Assembly (NCBI GenBank): GCA_964585305.1
Contig: CAZPDM010000006.1
Coordinates: forward strand, 16,765 to 80,764
Length of the DNA stretch: 64,000 nucleotides
Source of the DNA: CAZPDM01 sp964585305
Lineage (GTDB): Bacteria; Planctomycetota; Uabimicrobiia; Uabimicrobiales; JABWCH01
Direction of reading: 5' to 3'
A program made the position numbers and the translations under genes. Under the pieces are notes generated by a model. It ran no database searches. It worked only from the letters and a program-made list of their open reading frames with translations, and was not told the origin of the DNA. Of this stretch, positions 1 through 8,735 are shown in pieces (position 1 is the first letter of the stretch; the number at the start of each line of letters is the position of its first letter).

Positions 1-2
1 GC

Positions 3-3000
3 ATCTTGATCCTATCAAAATTAAGAAATATTTTCCAAAATTTAAAAAAAAATATCCATTTCCCTAAAATTTATATTGGAAAATTTCCAACTCATGCTGT
101 AACAGGAGATTGGTTGTTATTTCCATACCATCCATCAATTTTGAGATGCGGTTTAACCAGTATTATTGAAATTAACAAAACTTTAAACGAAAAATCCATT
201 GACTTACAGTATATGCTTCAAGAAATACAAAATACAAAAAATATTACAGAAAAAGATTTCCTTTCGCATCAAAATTCCCTATTAAATAGAATTACTCAAG
301 AGACTCTATTTCGTGAAGATGAGTTTTTTTGTTCTTTAGCTAAAGATGTAAATAACCAACAAATTCTTTGGAAAATTGCAGATGAATTGCAACAATGGAT
401 TCAAAAACTCGAAGCCCTTTGGGAAAGCGATGAAAATAAAAACTCAATGGTATTACAATTGCGAGATATAGTTTGGAGGATTCAACAAGAACACCGACGA
501 AACCTCCAAGCTATGGAAGAACTTGCTCAACAAAGTTTATTTACTTTATCATTATCGCAAATTCGTATATTTCGTCGGCTCAATAGTATTTTTAATATTT
601 TAGATCGATTAGAAATTCGTGGGCGTGATTCTGCAGGAATAGTAATTGGGCTAAACATTCTCAACTATTCAGAGTTTCTAAAGGAAATAGTTACTAGAAA
701 TTTGAACGAAGATTATGAAAACCGTCAGAAACTGAAAGATTTAGTATCCTTAAGCATTAAAACTTTTGAAAATGAAACAGTATATAGGATTAACTTTGTC
801 TATAAAGTTTGCAATGCTGTTGGAAAATTAGGTGATAATGTACAAGAACTTCGTAAAATAATCCGCCAAGATAACATTTTTAAAATTGCATTAAGTTATA
901 GTCAACAACCTATTACTTATCTTTCTCATACACGTTGGGCTTCCAATGGGATTATCAATATCTTTAATTGCCACCCTTTAGATAATGAGATCATCTTTAG
1001 TGCTCCTCAAAACTCATATAACATTCTTAACTTTCAGCAACATCCCTATTATAAAAAAAATGGAAGTTTGTTTGTTGCTTTAAATGGAGATATTGATAAC
1101 TACGATCAACTAAAAGAACAAATTGAAGAAGAAGATAAAATTCATATTTCCCATAAAATTACAACAGATGCAAAAATTATTGCTATTGCTATCCAACATA
1201 AACTAAACCTTGGCTTTTCTATGGAACAGGCCTTTCGCCAAGCAGTAACTTCTTTTGAAGGCTCTCATGCTATTGCAGCCCAAAGTGATTTAGAGCCAGG
1301 AAAAATTTTTTTAGCACTGCATGGTAGTGGGCAAGCTATTTATATTGGGCTTTGTGAAGATAGATATATTATTGCTTCTGAAGTTTATGGTATCGTAGAA
1401 GACACAGATTCTTATTTAGCGATGGATGGAGAAACACCACGGATTCCAGGACATCCTGAAACTCAAGGGCAAATTTTTATTCTTAGTTCCCATAAATCAG
1501 GGTTAGAAGGGATTCAAGCGACCTATTATGATGGGACAGAAATTGTCTTACAGCCAAAGAATTTACGTCGTGCAGAAATCACAACGAGAGATATTGATCG
1601 GCAACATTTTACACATTTCTTTGATAAAGAAATTCACGAAGCACGTTTTTCTATCTTAAATACATTAAAAGGGAAATTTACTTTAGAGTATGATAAATCA
1701 AAAATAGAAGAAGTAAAAAAAACAGAAATTAAACTCCCCCAAACAATTACTAGTAAGATTGAAAAATTCTTATTAGGAAATGATGGTCTCCAAAAAGTAG
1801 AATTGAAAACTGATAAAATTATTCCAGAAAAAATAGTTCAAGCATTACTTAACCATCAGATAAAAAAAATCTTTGTTGTTGGCCAAGGTACGGCAAGCAT
1901 AGCAGCTCAGGCAATCGCTTATCGAATGCACAAAACTTTACCAAATTTGCAAGTTCAAGGAATGAAATCTTCAGAACTTTCAGGATTTTATCTTGAACCA
2001 GAAATGAAGGATACACTTGTTATTGCAATTACACAATCAGGGACTACAACTGACACAAATCGATCAGTTGATATGAGTAAAAAACGCGGTGCATATACTA
2101 TGTCTATTGTCAATCGCCGTAATTCGCAAATTACAACAATGGTTGATGGAGTATTGTATACTAGCAATGGGCGTGATATTGAAATGTCTGTTGCTTCTAC
2201 AAAAGCTTTCTATTCTCAAGTAACCGCTGGAGAAATTCTTACTATTACTATTGCTCAACTTTTAAAAACTATTTCAGAAAGAGAAATGTTGGGAAGATTA
2301 TTCTCTTTAAAAAACTTGCCCATGCTTTTAGAAAAAGTTTTAGCCAAAGAAAATGAAATTGCTGAAATTGCAGGACGTTGGGGAGTTAAGAGACAGCATT
2401 GGGCAATAGTGGGAAGTGGACCTAATTATATTGCCGCCCAAGAAGTTCGCATTAAATTATCTGAGCTTTGCTATAAATCTATTGCTTGTGATTTTGTAGA
2501 AGATAAAAAACACATTGATCTATCTTCCGAACCATTGATTTTAGTCTGCGCAGCAGGAATGCCCAGCAGCGTCTTAGGAGACATTGTGAAAGATGTTGCG
2601 ATTTTTCGTGCTCACAATTCTCTTCCTATTGTTATCACTCAAGAAGATGAACATCGTTTTGATCCCTATGCTACCGCTATTATAAGAGTTCCCTTAGCAG
2701 ATGAATTATCTTCACTTATTTTAAATACTATGGCAGGCCATATTTTTGGCTATCATGTTGCGCGTTCTATTCATAATTTATCTCGTTTTTTCGCTTCTTT
2801 ACGAGATAAAATTGTAGAAAAGCTCAATGTCCTTTCTCCAGATTTAATTTTGTTAGATCCGGATATTCAAAGTACAATTGTTCAATTTAGCAAGGAATTT
2901 AGACTTCGAAAGCAAGAAGGTGTTTTTACTTCAGCATTATCACCTTATACATGCAGCGATATTACAATTTTGTTAGCATATACTACAGGCTTATTGCCTA

Positions 3001-3752
3001 TTCAAACATTTTTTGAAGAATTTGGAACAACGGCATCTGCAACAGCATTATTAGAAACTTTACTTGATAGATTGCATCGGGCAGTAGAAGAATTAGCTCG
3101 GCCTATTGATGCAATCAAACATCAGGCAAAAACTGTTACAGTTGGAACGAGCAGATTAGAAACAATTGAAGAAGTTGGTGGTATATTATTTGAATCATTA
3201 CGCAATGCAGGGATTTCTATTCAAGAAATGCGTAGTAGTATTATTGCAAGGCTTCAACAATTGCAGCCTGCTATTTCCGAAGTTAAAGGATATAGCTATT
3301 ACGAAATTAAAAATCTTGATGCTACTGGCCAACCAACTTTGCAAAGTACTATACAACTTCTCAAATCCGAAGGAATAGCAAGCACGATTCCTTCACGTTG
3401 TCAAAATCATCCAACTTTTTTGGTTGGAACGAAAAGAGCTGTTGTTCAAAAAGCGGAAATATATTTAGGATTAGGTGGTGATCAACGTCCGATTTTAATT
3501 ATTCCGATTTTTTCTCAAGATAACTTAGTAAGCCATGAAATTTTATTCCATATAAATTTTGCCAAAAAACTTGAACCTTGCCAAGCTAAGGCTGTTATTG
3601 GTTCTTTGTATATAGATATTCAAAATATCATCATGGAAGGTAATATTCCCTGGACGGATGATCTACTTACACTTGTTCCTCCAGAATATATTTGTACGCA
3701 TTCGGTTGAAGAAATTGCGGAAGCAATTTTATCTACAAAAACTCATTCTTAA
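3..3752 (+). CDS. GlmS-like glutamine amidotransferase/isomerase, oversized, 5' end cut by window edge
   Basis: This resembles glutamine-fructose-6-phosphate aminotransferase, the first enzyme of the UDP-GlcNAc pathway. Numbering from a TTG at position 6, a class II glutaminase region carries RGRDSAG (about 203), SHTRWASNG and ALNGD. Two SIS sugar-phosphate domains start near residues 622 and 799. A GlmS-like tail, AKTVTVG, lies near 1042. Normal GlmS is about 610 residues; this is about 1248. The extra length is a helical insert of about 150 residues before RGRDSAG, about 110 residues between SIS2 and the tail, and about 200 unrecognised residues after it. The only CG(I/L)-like nucleophile candidate is Cys48, well inside the ORF. 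The frame is open to the left edge, so the true start is unknown. Substrate specificity is not shown. Confidence 0.8.
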   Translation: MLILSKLRNIFQNLKKNIHFPKIYIGKFPTHAVTGDWLLFPYHPSILRCGLTSIIEINKTLNEKSIDLQYMLQEIQNTKNITEKDFLSHQNSLLNRITQETLFREDEFFCSLAKDVNNQQILWKIADELQQWIQKLEALWESDENKNSMVLQLRDIVWRIQQEHRRNLQAMEELAQQSLFTLSLSQIRIFRRLNSIFNILDRLEIRGRDSAGIVIGLNILNYSEFLKEIVTRNLNEDYENRQKLKDLVSLSIKTFENETVYRINFVYKVCNAVGKLGDNVQELRKIIRQDNIFKIALSYSQQPITYLSHTRWASNGIINIFNCHPLDNEIIFSAPQNSYNILNFQQHPYYKKNGSLFVALNGDIDNYDQLKEQIEEEDKIHISHKITTDAKIIAIAIQHKLNLGFSMEQAFRQAVTSFEGSHAIAAQSDLEPGKIFLALHGSGQAIYIGLCEDRYIIASEVYGIVEDTDSYLAMDGETPRIPGHPETQGQIFILSSHKSGLEGIQATYYDGTEIVLQPKNLRRAEITTRDIDRQHFTHFFDKEIHEARFSILNTLKGKFTLEYDKSKIEEVKKTEIKLPQTITSKIEKFLLGNDGLQKVELKTDKIIPEKIVQALLNHQIKKIFVVGQGTASIAAQAIAYRMHKTLPNLQVQGMKSSELSGFYLEPEMKDTLVIAITQSGTTTDTNRSVDMSKKRGAYTMSIVNRRNSQITTMVDGVLYTSNGRDIEMSVASTKAFYSQVTAGEILTITIAQLLKTISEREMLGRLFSLKNLPMLLEKVLAKENEIAEIAGRWGVKRQHWAIVGSGPNYIAAQEVRIKLSELCYKSIACDFVEDKKHIDLSSEPLILVCAAGMPSSVLGDIVKDVAIFRAHNSLPIVITQEDEHRFDPYATAIIRVPLADELSSLILNTMAGHIFGYHVARSIHNLSRFFASLRDKIVEKLNVLSPDLILLDPDIQSTIVQFSKEFRLRKQEGVFTSALSPYTCSDITILLAYTTGLLPIQTFFEEFGTTASATALLETLLDRLHRAVEELARPIDAIKHQAKTVTVGTSRLETIEEVGGILFESLRNAGISIQEMRSSIIARLQQLQPAISEVKGYSYYEIKNLDATGQPTLQSTIQLLKSEGIASTIPSRCQNHPTFLVGTKRAVVQKAEIYLGLGGDQRPILIIPIFSQDNLVSHEILFHINFAKKLEPCQAKAVIGSLYIDIQNIIMEGNIPWTDDLLTLVPPEYICTHSVEEIAEAILSTKTHS

Positions 3753-3765
3753 TGAAAAATTTTCT

Positions 3766-4749
3766 ATGAAAATCTTATTACGACTGCCAAATTGGATTGG
3801 TGATGCTGTTATGGCTACCCCTGCCATCAATACATTATGTAAAAATTTTTTAAACGCGGAAATTACTTTAGTTGGCTCTTCTGCTGTTCTTCCTCTCTTT
3901 GAAAATGATCCGAGATTCTCAAAATTCGTAGCAGATTCGTCAAAAAAATCTAAGTTACGAATATTGGGATTGAGAAAAATGGCAAAAGAGTTAGGAAAAT
4001 TTGATCTAGCAGTAACATTTCGCAATAGTATTGCATGTACACTTATGGTTTATTGGACAGGTTCTACTCAAACAGTTGGCGCGAGCAACTGGCTACGAAA
4101 TAGAATATTTACAAATTCTATTGATGTAGATAAAAAATTACATCAGGCTCAAATCTATCATAGAATTGTTACTCAATTTTTAGGAATTTCAGAAGAGACA
4201 CCTTCTACTCATCTTGTTGTACAACAGCCAGAAAAATATATTCGTCCTACTTTAGGTATAGCTCCTGGAGCATCTTATGGTGATGCTAAACGATGGCTTC
4301 CAGAAAGATTTGCAGAAGTAGCCATTAAAATTTCTAAGCAATATGATTACGACATTGTTGTTTTAGGTTCTCCTGCTGAAAAAGAAGTTGCAAATCAAAT
4401 TGAAGAAATATTTCAACAACAAGGTATTAAAAATTATCAAAATTGTGTGGGAAAAACAACAATACCAGAATTGTTAAAGAAAATAGCAGGGGTATCTCTC
4501 TTTATTACCAACGATTCTGGGCCAATGCATATTGCGGGAGCAATGAATATTCCTACCGTTGCTGTCTTTGGTCCAACAATTCCTCATCAAACTCATCCCT
4601 GGGGTAATACCAAGCTAGAAATAGTTATCAAACCAATTCCTTGCGCTCCTTGTATGAAGAGAACTTGCCCTTATAAACATCATAACTGCATGAAACAAAT
4701 TACAACTGAAGAAGTTTTTGCCGCCATCCAACGGGTGAAAAATTTATAA
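3766..4749 (+). CDS. waaF: Lipopolysaccharide heptosyltransferase (glycosyltransferase family 9)
   Basis: This GT9 enzyme probably transfers ADP-heptose to the LPS inner core on the cytoplasmic face. The start MKILLRLPNWIGDAVMATPA is the family signature. The C-terminal donor-binding half has TNDSGPMHIAGA and FGPT followed by a Cys-rich tail (CAPCMKRTCPYKHHNC), as in WaaF. An upstream extension is open in the same frame, but it overlaps the preceding gene and lacks the family motif, so the ATG at 3766 was chosen. It follows the GlmS-like gene by 13 bases, suggesting co-transcription. The 327-residue length is normal. It could also be a WaaC/WaaQ relative; the exact acceptor cannot be read from sequence. 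Confidence 0.9.
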   Translation: MKILLRLPNWIGDAVMATPAINTLCKNFLNAEITLVGSSAVLPLFENDPRFSKFVADSSKKSKLRILGLRKMAKELGKFDLAVTFRNSIACTLMVYWTGSTQTVGASNWLRNRIFTNSIDVDKKLHQAQIYHRIVTQFLGISEETPSTHLVVQQPEKYIRPTLGIAPGASYGDAKRWLPERFAEVAIKISKQYDYDIVVLGSPAEKEVANQIEEIFQQQGIKNYQNCVGKTTIPELLKKIAGVSLFITNDSGPMHIAGAMNIPTVAVFGPTIPHQTHPWGNTKLEIVIKPIPCAPCMKRTCPYKHHNCMKQITTEEVFAAIQRVKNL

Positions 4750-4822
4750 CTTTTTTTAATTCAAATTTTTCTGTCTATAATTTATTACTTTGAAAAATTT
4801 TTTAAGTCTGCCTATTTTTTCA

Positions 4823-4851
4823 TTGACAAAAACAAATATTTTAAGTAAAAT
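4823..4851 (+). promoter_or_regulatory. Sigma-70-like promoter of the small Cys-rich gene
   Basis: TTGACA at 4823-4828 and TAAAAT at 4846-4851 are separated by 17 bases. The predicted transcription start leaves a leader of about 100 bases before the ATG at 4961. Confidence 0.6.
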
Positions 4852-4960
4852 ATGAAAAATAGTACAGTATTTTTTCTCCTTAAGGTTTTTACTATATATA
4901 TAGAAAAAATAGAAAATTTCCCCTATAATCTCTAAAAGCTGAATCCTTGAAAGGAAAATT

Positions 4961-5140
4961 ATGAAAGTTCGTTGTTTTGATGTTAAATATCAAAAAAATG
5001 GTGAAGGATACAATTGCGCTCATTTTGACCAAGCTAAAAAAGTTTGTTTAGCAAAAAGCATGGGTGGAGCAAAACATCCTACAGTATTCCCCTCCAAATC
5101 ACGTGCTTGCTCTTGTTATAAAGAAGCTGGACAAAAATAA
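4961..5140 (+). CDS. Small cysteine-rich protein (59 aa), unknown function
   Basis: The protein is MKVRCFDVKYQKNGEG... with cysteines at 5, 19, 29, 50 and 52, ending ACSCYKEAGQK. It is lysine-rich and has no signal peptide or membrane segment, so it is probably cytoplasmic. The Cys spacing could bind a metal, but I recognise no named domain. A purine-rich Shine-Dalgarno (GAAAGGAAAA) precedes the ATG. It sits alone between a near-consensus promoter and a strong terminator, which supports it as a real monocistronic gene. Confidence 0.65.
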   Translation: MKVRCFDVKYQKNGEGYNCAHFDQAKKVCLAKSMGGAKHPTVFPSKSRACSCYKEAGQK

Positions 5141-5160
5141 TCGCATGAGTTTTAAAAGAA

Positions 5161-5197
5161 AACCCAAGAAAGATTTTTCTTGGGTTTCCTTTTTTTA
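5161..5197 (+). terminator. Rho-independent terminator
   Basis: Perfect 11-base arms AACCCAAGAAA (5161-5171) and TTTCTTGGGTT (5176-5186) flank a GATT loop and are followed by a T-rich run. It lies 20 bases after the Cys-rich gene. Confidence 0.85.
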
Positions 5198-5274
5198 AAG
5201 TAAAAATTTATCATTAAAACTTATAGTTCTTTTATAGATTTTTAAGAAAAAAAAGCTATAATAAAGGAGCATAT

Positions 5275-6294
5275 ATGGTACTTTTGTCTCATTTAATTAT
5301 TTCTGCATATAATATACGTAAAAATTTTTTTCAACGTATGGAAAAACAAAATACAACTTGCTATCGTATATTTCATGGGATTGCAGAAGGTAGACCAGGT
5401 TTAACAATAGATCGATATGGCTCGGTTTTATTAGCACAAACCTTTGGAGTAGCTTTATCTAAAGAAGAATTATTTGAAGTAGAAAATATTTTGCAAGAAT
5501 TCTATGATAAAAAAAGCTATTGCTTTGTTTATAATCACAGAGGAAATGAATCTCTTAAACAAGGGTTTGAAGCATGGCATAAACCAAATGCGTTTGCATT
5601 AGAACCTCAAATTATCTATGAATCTGGCATAAAATATATTTCTATGGTAAGACATCGTGGGCAAGACCCTCTACTTTTTTTAGATTTACGTGTTGCAAGA
5701 AATTATGTTAGAGAGCATTCGAAAAATTGTAGTATATTAAATTTATTTGCCTATACTTGTGGAGTAGGTGTTTGCGCTATGGTTGGGGGAGCAAAAGAAG
5801 TTTGGAATATTGATTTCTCATCTTCATCTTTAGAATATGGGAAAAAAAATAAGCAGCTAAATGGAAATTGGGAACAATTTCATATTGTCCAAACCGATGT
5901 ATTTTGTGCTTTATATCAATTTGCAAATCGTCCGCTTAAAGGGCGTGGAGCTAAACAACATCCTCCAAAAATTAAACTTAAAGAACATAATTTTGATTTA
6001 GTTTTTTTAGATCCTCCTGCATGGGCAAAAAGTCCTTATGGAACAGTAGATTTAATACGAGATTACCAAAGTTTGCTTAAACCTTGTTTATGGGTTACAA
6101 AACCTGGTGGTACGATTATAGCAGTTAATAATGTCGCTCAAGTTTCTATTGATGAATGGGTTACAAAAATTGAACGTTGCAGCCAAAAAGCTGGTCGATT
6201 ATTTCAAAAAATTACAATACTAAAACCAGAGGAAGACTTTCCGAGCTGGGACAATAACCCTCCTTTAAAAATCGCAGTTTGTCAATTGCAATAA
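5275..6294 (+). CDS. Class I SAM-dependent methyltransferase, RlmI-like (23S rRNA m5C type)
   Basis: This probably methylates a cytosine in 23S rRNA, as RlmI does. The N-terminal part carries the family segment GIAEGRPGLTIDRYG. The Rossmann domain has the SAM motif LNLFAYTCGVGVCA (about residue 160), the acidic ribose-binding end of strand 2 (WNIDFSSSS), and LDPPAWAKS in place of the usual LDPPxFxxS motif. A Shine-Dalgarno (AAAGGAGC) sits 5 bases before the ATG. The length of 339 is slightly below RlmI (about 390), consistent with a shortened N-terminal PUA region. The exact target base is not determinable here. Confidence 0.8.
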   Translation: MVLLSHLIISAYNIRKNFFQRMEKQNTTCYRIFHGIAEGRPGLTIDRYGSVLLAQTFGVALSKEELFEVENILQEFYDKKSYCFVYNHRGNESLKQGFEAWHKPNAFALEPQIIYESGIKYISMVRHRGQDPLLFLDLRVARNYVREHSKNCSILNLFAYTCGVGVCAMVGGAKEVWNIDFSSSSLEYGKKNKQLNGNWEQFHIVQTDVFCALYQFANRPLKGRGAKQHPPKIKLKEHNFDLVFLDPPAWAKSPYGTVDLIRDYQSLLKPCLWVTKPGGTIIAVNNVAQVSIDEWVTKIERCSQKAGRLFQKITILKPEEDFPSWDNNPPLKIAVCQLQ

Positions 6295-6320
6295 AAATCA
6301 ATATCTTTGGAGGAAAATTT

Positions 6321-8657
6321 ATGTCTGCTACAAAATATAAGATTTTATTAGTATATTTCATGATATTTTTCTTTGCTTGTGGGAGAGCACAGGAACAAAA
6401 TATATTGCAAGGAATACGCTTTGCTTTTATTATTGGTGTAGCAGATTATGATAATGATAATTGGGATTTGCAGCTTCCAGTAACAAATGCTGAGCAAATA
6501 GCAGATGCTTTAAAAAAAGTAGGTTTTCTTGAATCAAATATCATCATCTTACGCAATCCTACTTATCAAGAAATTGTGGAAAAATTTCGCGAATTTAGTA
6601 ACAAAATTCAAGAGCAGAATATACAGGCTTGTAAAAAGAAAAATGTAGGTAAAATTCCTGCTACAGAAGCCGTTTTATTTTATTTCTGTGGACATGGGGC
6701 AATGTTGCAGGAGACTAATTATCTTTTGCCGAGAGATGTTCGAAGTAATTTTTCTAAAGATATACAAGATAAAGGAATTTCATTAGGCCTTATTACAGAA
6801 AGACTTCAAACAACTGCAAAAGAGTTAGAATCAGATAATGAGAAAGAATCCTTAACTAAAATATCAGGTGGACAACTAAATATCATTTGGGCAGATACAT
6901 GTTCTACTAAAATAGAGGGATATACTATTACTAATCCCAAAGTCCCATCTGCAAAAGGATTCATAATTGATATGGCAAGTAGTCCTGGGCAGTCTGCAAA
7001 TGATGGACTATTTACAAAAAAAATATTGGAATATATTGATTCCGGACTAGAAATTGTTGTCATGATGGATCAAGTGCGAAGCAGAGTTTCGAGTGAAAGC
7101 AATGGTTTTCAAGTACCTGTGGAATCGAATGGAAAAATAGGTTTTTTTTATTTTAGTAAACCGAAAAAATCTAAAGATGAAGAATTTTTTCAAAAAGTAG
7201 TTTCATTTGATCAAAAACAAAAACAAGAAACTCTTATAGAAGCAAAGCAACAAGAAGAACTTTTAAAAAAAACTGATGAAAAAAAAGAATATTGGTTACG
7301 ACAAAAAAAAGAAGAATTACAAGCTATCCAGGCTTATAGCAAAATAATCAATAAAATAGAAACTTTTTTATACAAAAAATCTTTACCTATTCCCAGAGAA
7401 AATATAACAAATAAAGAATATCTAAAATTACAAAAAGAATATGAGAGCTTTGAAAAAGATTATTTAGATATAGAAAAAGAAGTAAATAGCTATCAAAAAG
7501 AATATAGTAAAAAACTTAGGTATCAAGATTTATCAGTCGATTTAGAACAAGCTAAAATTTACTGGAAATTTCAAGAAAAAACAAAAGAAGTTGCTAAAAA
7601 ATTAGCTGACTTAGAATCCCAAAATGATATTAAAATTGAATCTAAAAAAACAGAGGATACTAAAAAGATAGATGATAAAAATATTGCATTAAAAAAATTA
7701 GAGGATACTAAAAAGATAGATGATATTAAAATTGAAGCCAATAAAAAAGAAGAAGAAATACAGCATATTGTAACTGAATATGGATTACCTGAAAATATAT
7801 GGAAAAATTGCCAAAGCGTAGAAAACAATACTGTAATCTTAGACATGGCTACAGAAACTTGGCTAAATTTATCTTGGGAGGAACAAGTTAAATATGCTCA
7901 AATTTATCAAGAAAATTATGCTAAGTTTCATAAACTTGAAATAGTCAAAAATTTTTATGTATCGAATGTTGCTTTTAAGATGAGATTAGTCCCTCCTGGC
8001 GTCTATTTAATTGGTAGTTCAAAGAACGATAGTAATTATAATGATGATGAAAAACAGGCACGTATTGTTATTTTATATCCTTTCTATCTAGGAGAAAAAG
8101 AAATCTCTCAAGAACAATGGAAAATTGTTATGGGAAAGGATAAAAATTTTTCTCATTGGAAAGATGATACGCTGCCTATAGAAAAAATAACTTATCAAGA
8201 TGCCGCAGACTTTTGCAACAAATTAGAAAAAATGTCTGGCCAGCAAGGTTTTAGACTGCCTGTTGAATATGAATGGGAATATTGCTGTCGTGCTGGTACA
8301 ACAACCTCTTTTAATTTGGGAGAAGAAATTTCTCTAGCAAAAATCAATTACGATGATGAAACAGGGGAATATAGAAAAAAAACTATAGCTTCTGGAACAA
8401 TTGAAAATGCAAATGCTTGGGGATTCTTTGATATGCATGGAAATATTACAGAATATTGTTGCAATACTTACGAAGAAAATTATTCTTCCAAAATTCATGA
8501 TCCCAATAAAATTTCTATGAGTAAAAAAAATAACTTACCAGCCATTCGTGGTGGAAGTTGGGGGGCGATTATGAAAGAATGTCGTTCGGCATATAGAGCA
8601 TTTTTTAATGCGGGAAGTGATTATCGTCTTGGGATGAGAATTTTAAAAGTGTTTTAA
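6321..8657 (+). CDS. Exported caspase-like (C14) protease fused to an FGE-sulfatase domain
   Basis: It begins with a hydrophobic export signal ending FFFAC, a weak lipobox. Next comes a caspase/metacaspase domain (about residues 33-270) with both catalytic residues, His125 in CGHGA and Cys194 in ADTCS. A Lys/Glu-rich coiled-coil linker (about 285-480) contains two copies of an EDTKKIDD repeat. The C-terminus (about 554-778) is a formylglycine-generating-enzyme-like domain with LVPPGVYLIGS, FRLPVEYEWEYCCRAG, FFDMHGN and AIRGGSWG...CRSAYR. The ATG at 6321 has GGAGGAAAA just upstream; an earlier in-frame ATG overlaps the previous gene. Family knowledge links such fusions to regulated proteolysis, but the substrate is unknown. 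A single Cys in the last motif argues against true sulfatase activation. Confidence 0.85.
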   Translation: MSATKYKILLVYFMIFFFACGRAQEQNILQGIRFAFIIGVADYDNDNWDLQLPVTNAEQIADALKKVGFLESNIIILRNPTYQEIVEKFREFSNKIQEQNIQACKKKNVGKIPATEAVLFYFCGHGAMLQETNYLLPRDVRSNFSKDIQDKGISLGLITERLQTTAKELESDNEKESLTKISGGQLNIIWADTCSTKIEGYTITNPKVPSAKGFIIDMASSPGQSANDGLFTKKILEYIDSGLEIVVMMDQVRSRVSSESNGFQVPVESNGKIGFFYFSKPKKSKDEEFFQKVVSFDQKQKQETLIEAKQQEELLKKTDEKKEYWLRQKKEELQAIQAYSKIINKIETFLYKKSLPIPRENITNKEYLKLQKEYESFEKDYLDIEKEVNSYQKEYSKKLRYQDLSVDLEQAKIYWKFQEKTKEVAKKLADLESQNDIKIESKKTEDTKKIDDKNIALKKLEDTKKIDDIKIEANKKEEEIQHIVTEYGLPENIWKNCQSVENNTVILDMATETWLNLSWEEQVKYAQIYQENYAKFHKLEIVKNFYVSNVAFKMRLVPPGVYLIGSSKNDSNYNDDEKQARIVILYPFYLGEKEISQEQWKIVMGKDKNFSHWKDDTLPIEKITYQDAADFCNKLEKMSGQQGFRLPVEYEWEYCCRAGTTTSFNLGEEISLAKINYDDETGEYRKKTIASGTIENANAWGFFDMHGNITEYCCNTYEENYSSKIHDPNKISMSKKNNLPAIRGGSWGAIMKECRSAYRAFFNAGSDYRLGMRILKVF

Positions 8658-8688
8658 AAATTGCTAACTCTTCATTTATGTTGTATAT

Positions 8689-8713
8689 GTTCCCACGACG
8701 TATACGTGGGAAC
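8689..8713. terminator. Bidirectional hairpin between convergent genes
   Basis: GTTCCCACG (8689-8697) and CGTGGGAAC (8705-8713) form perfect 9-base arms around a 7-base loop. It lies between the convergent ends of the caspase-FGE gene and the PilB/GspE gene. Confidence 0.65.
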
Positions 8714-8735
8714 TATAAAATAGTTATCTATTTTT

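Noticed and set aside
3658..3765. N-terminal extension of the heptosyltransferase
   Set aside because: It overlaps the end of the GlmS-like gene; the family N-terminus MKILLRLPNWIGD starts at 3766.
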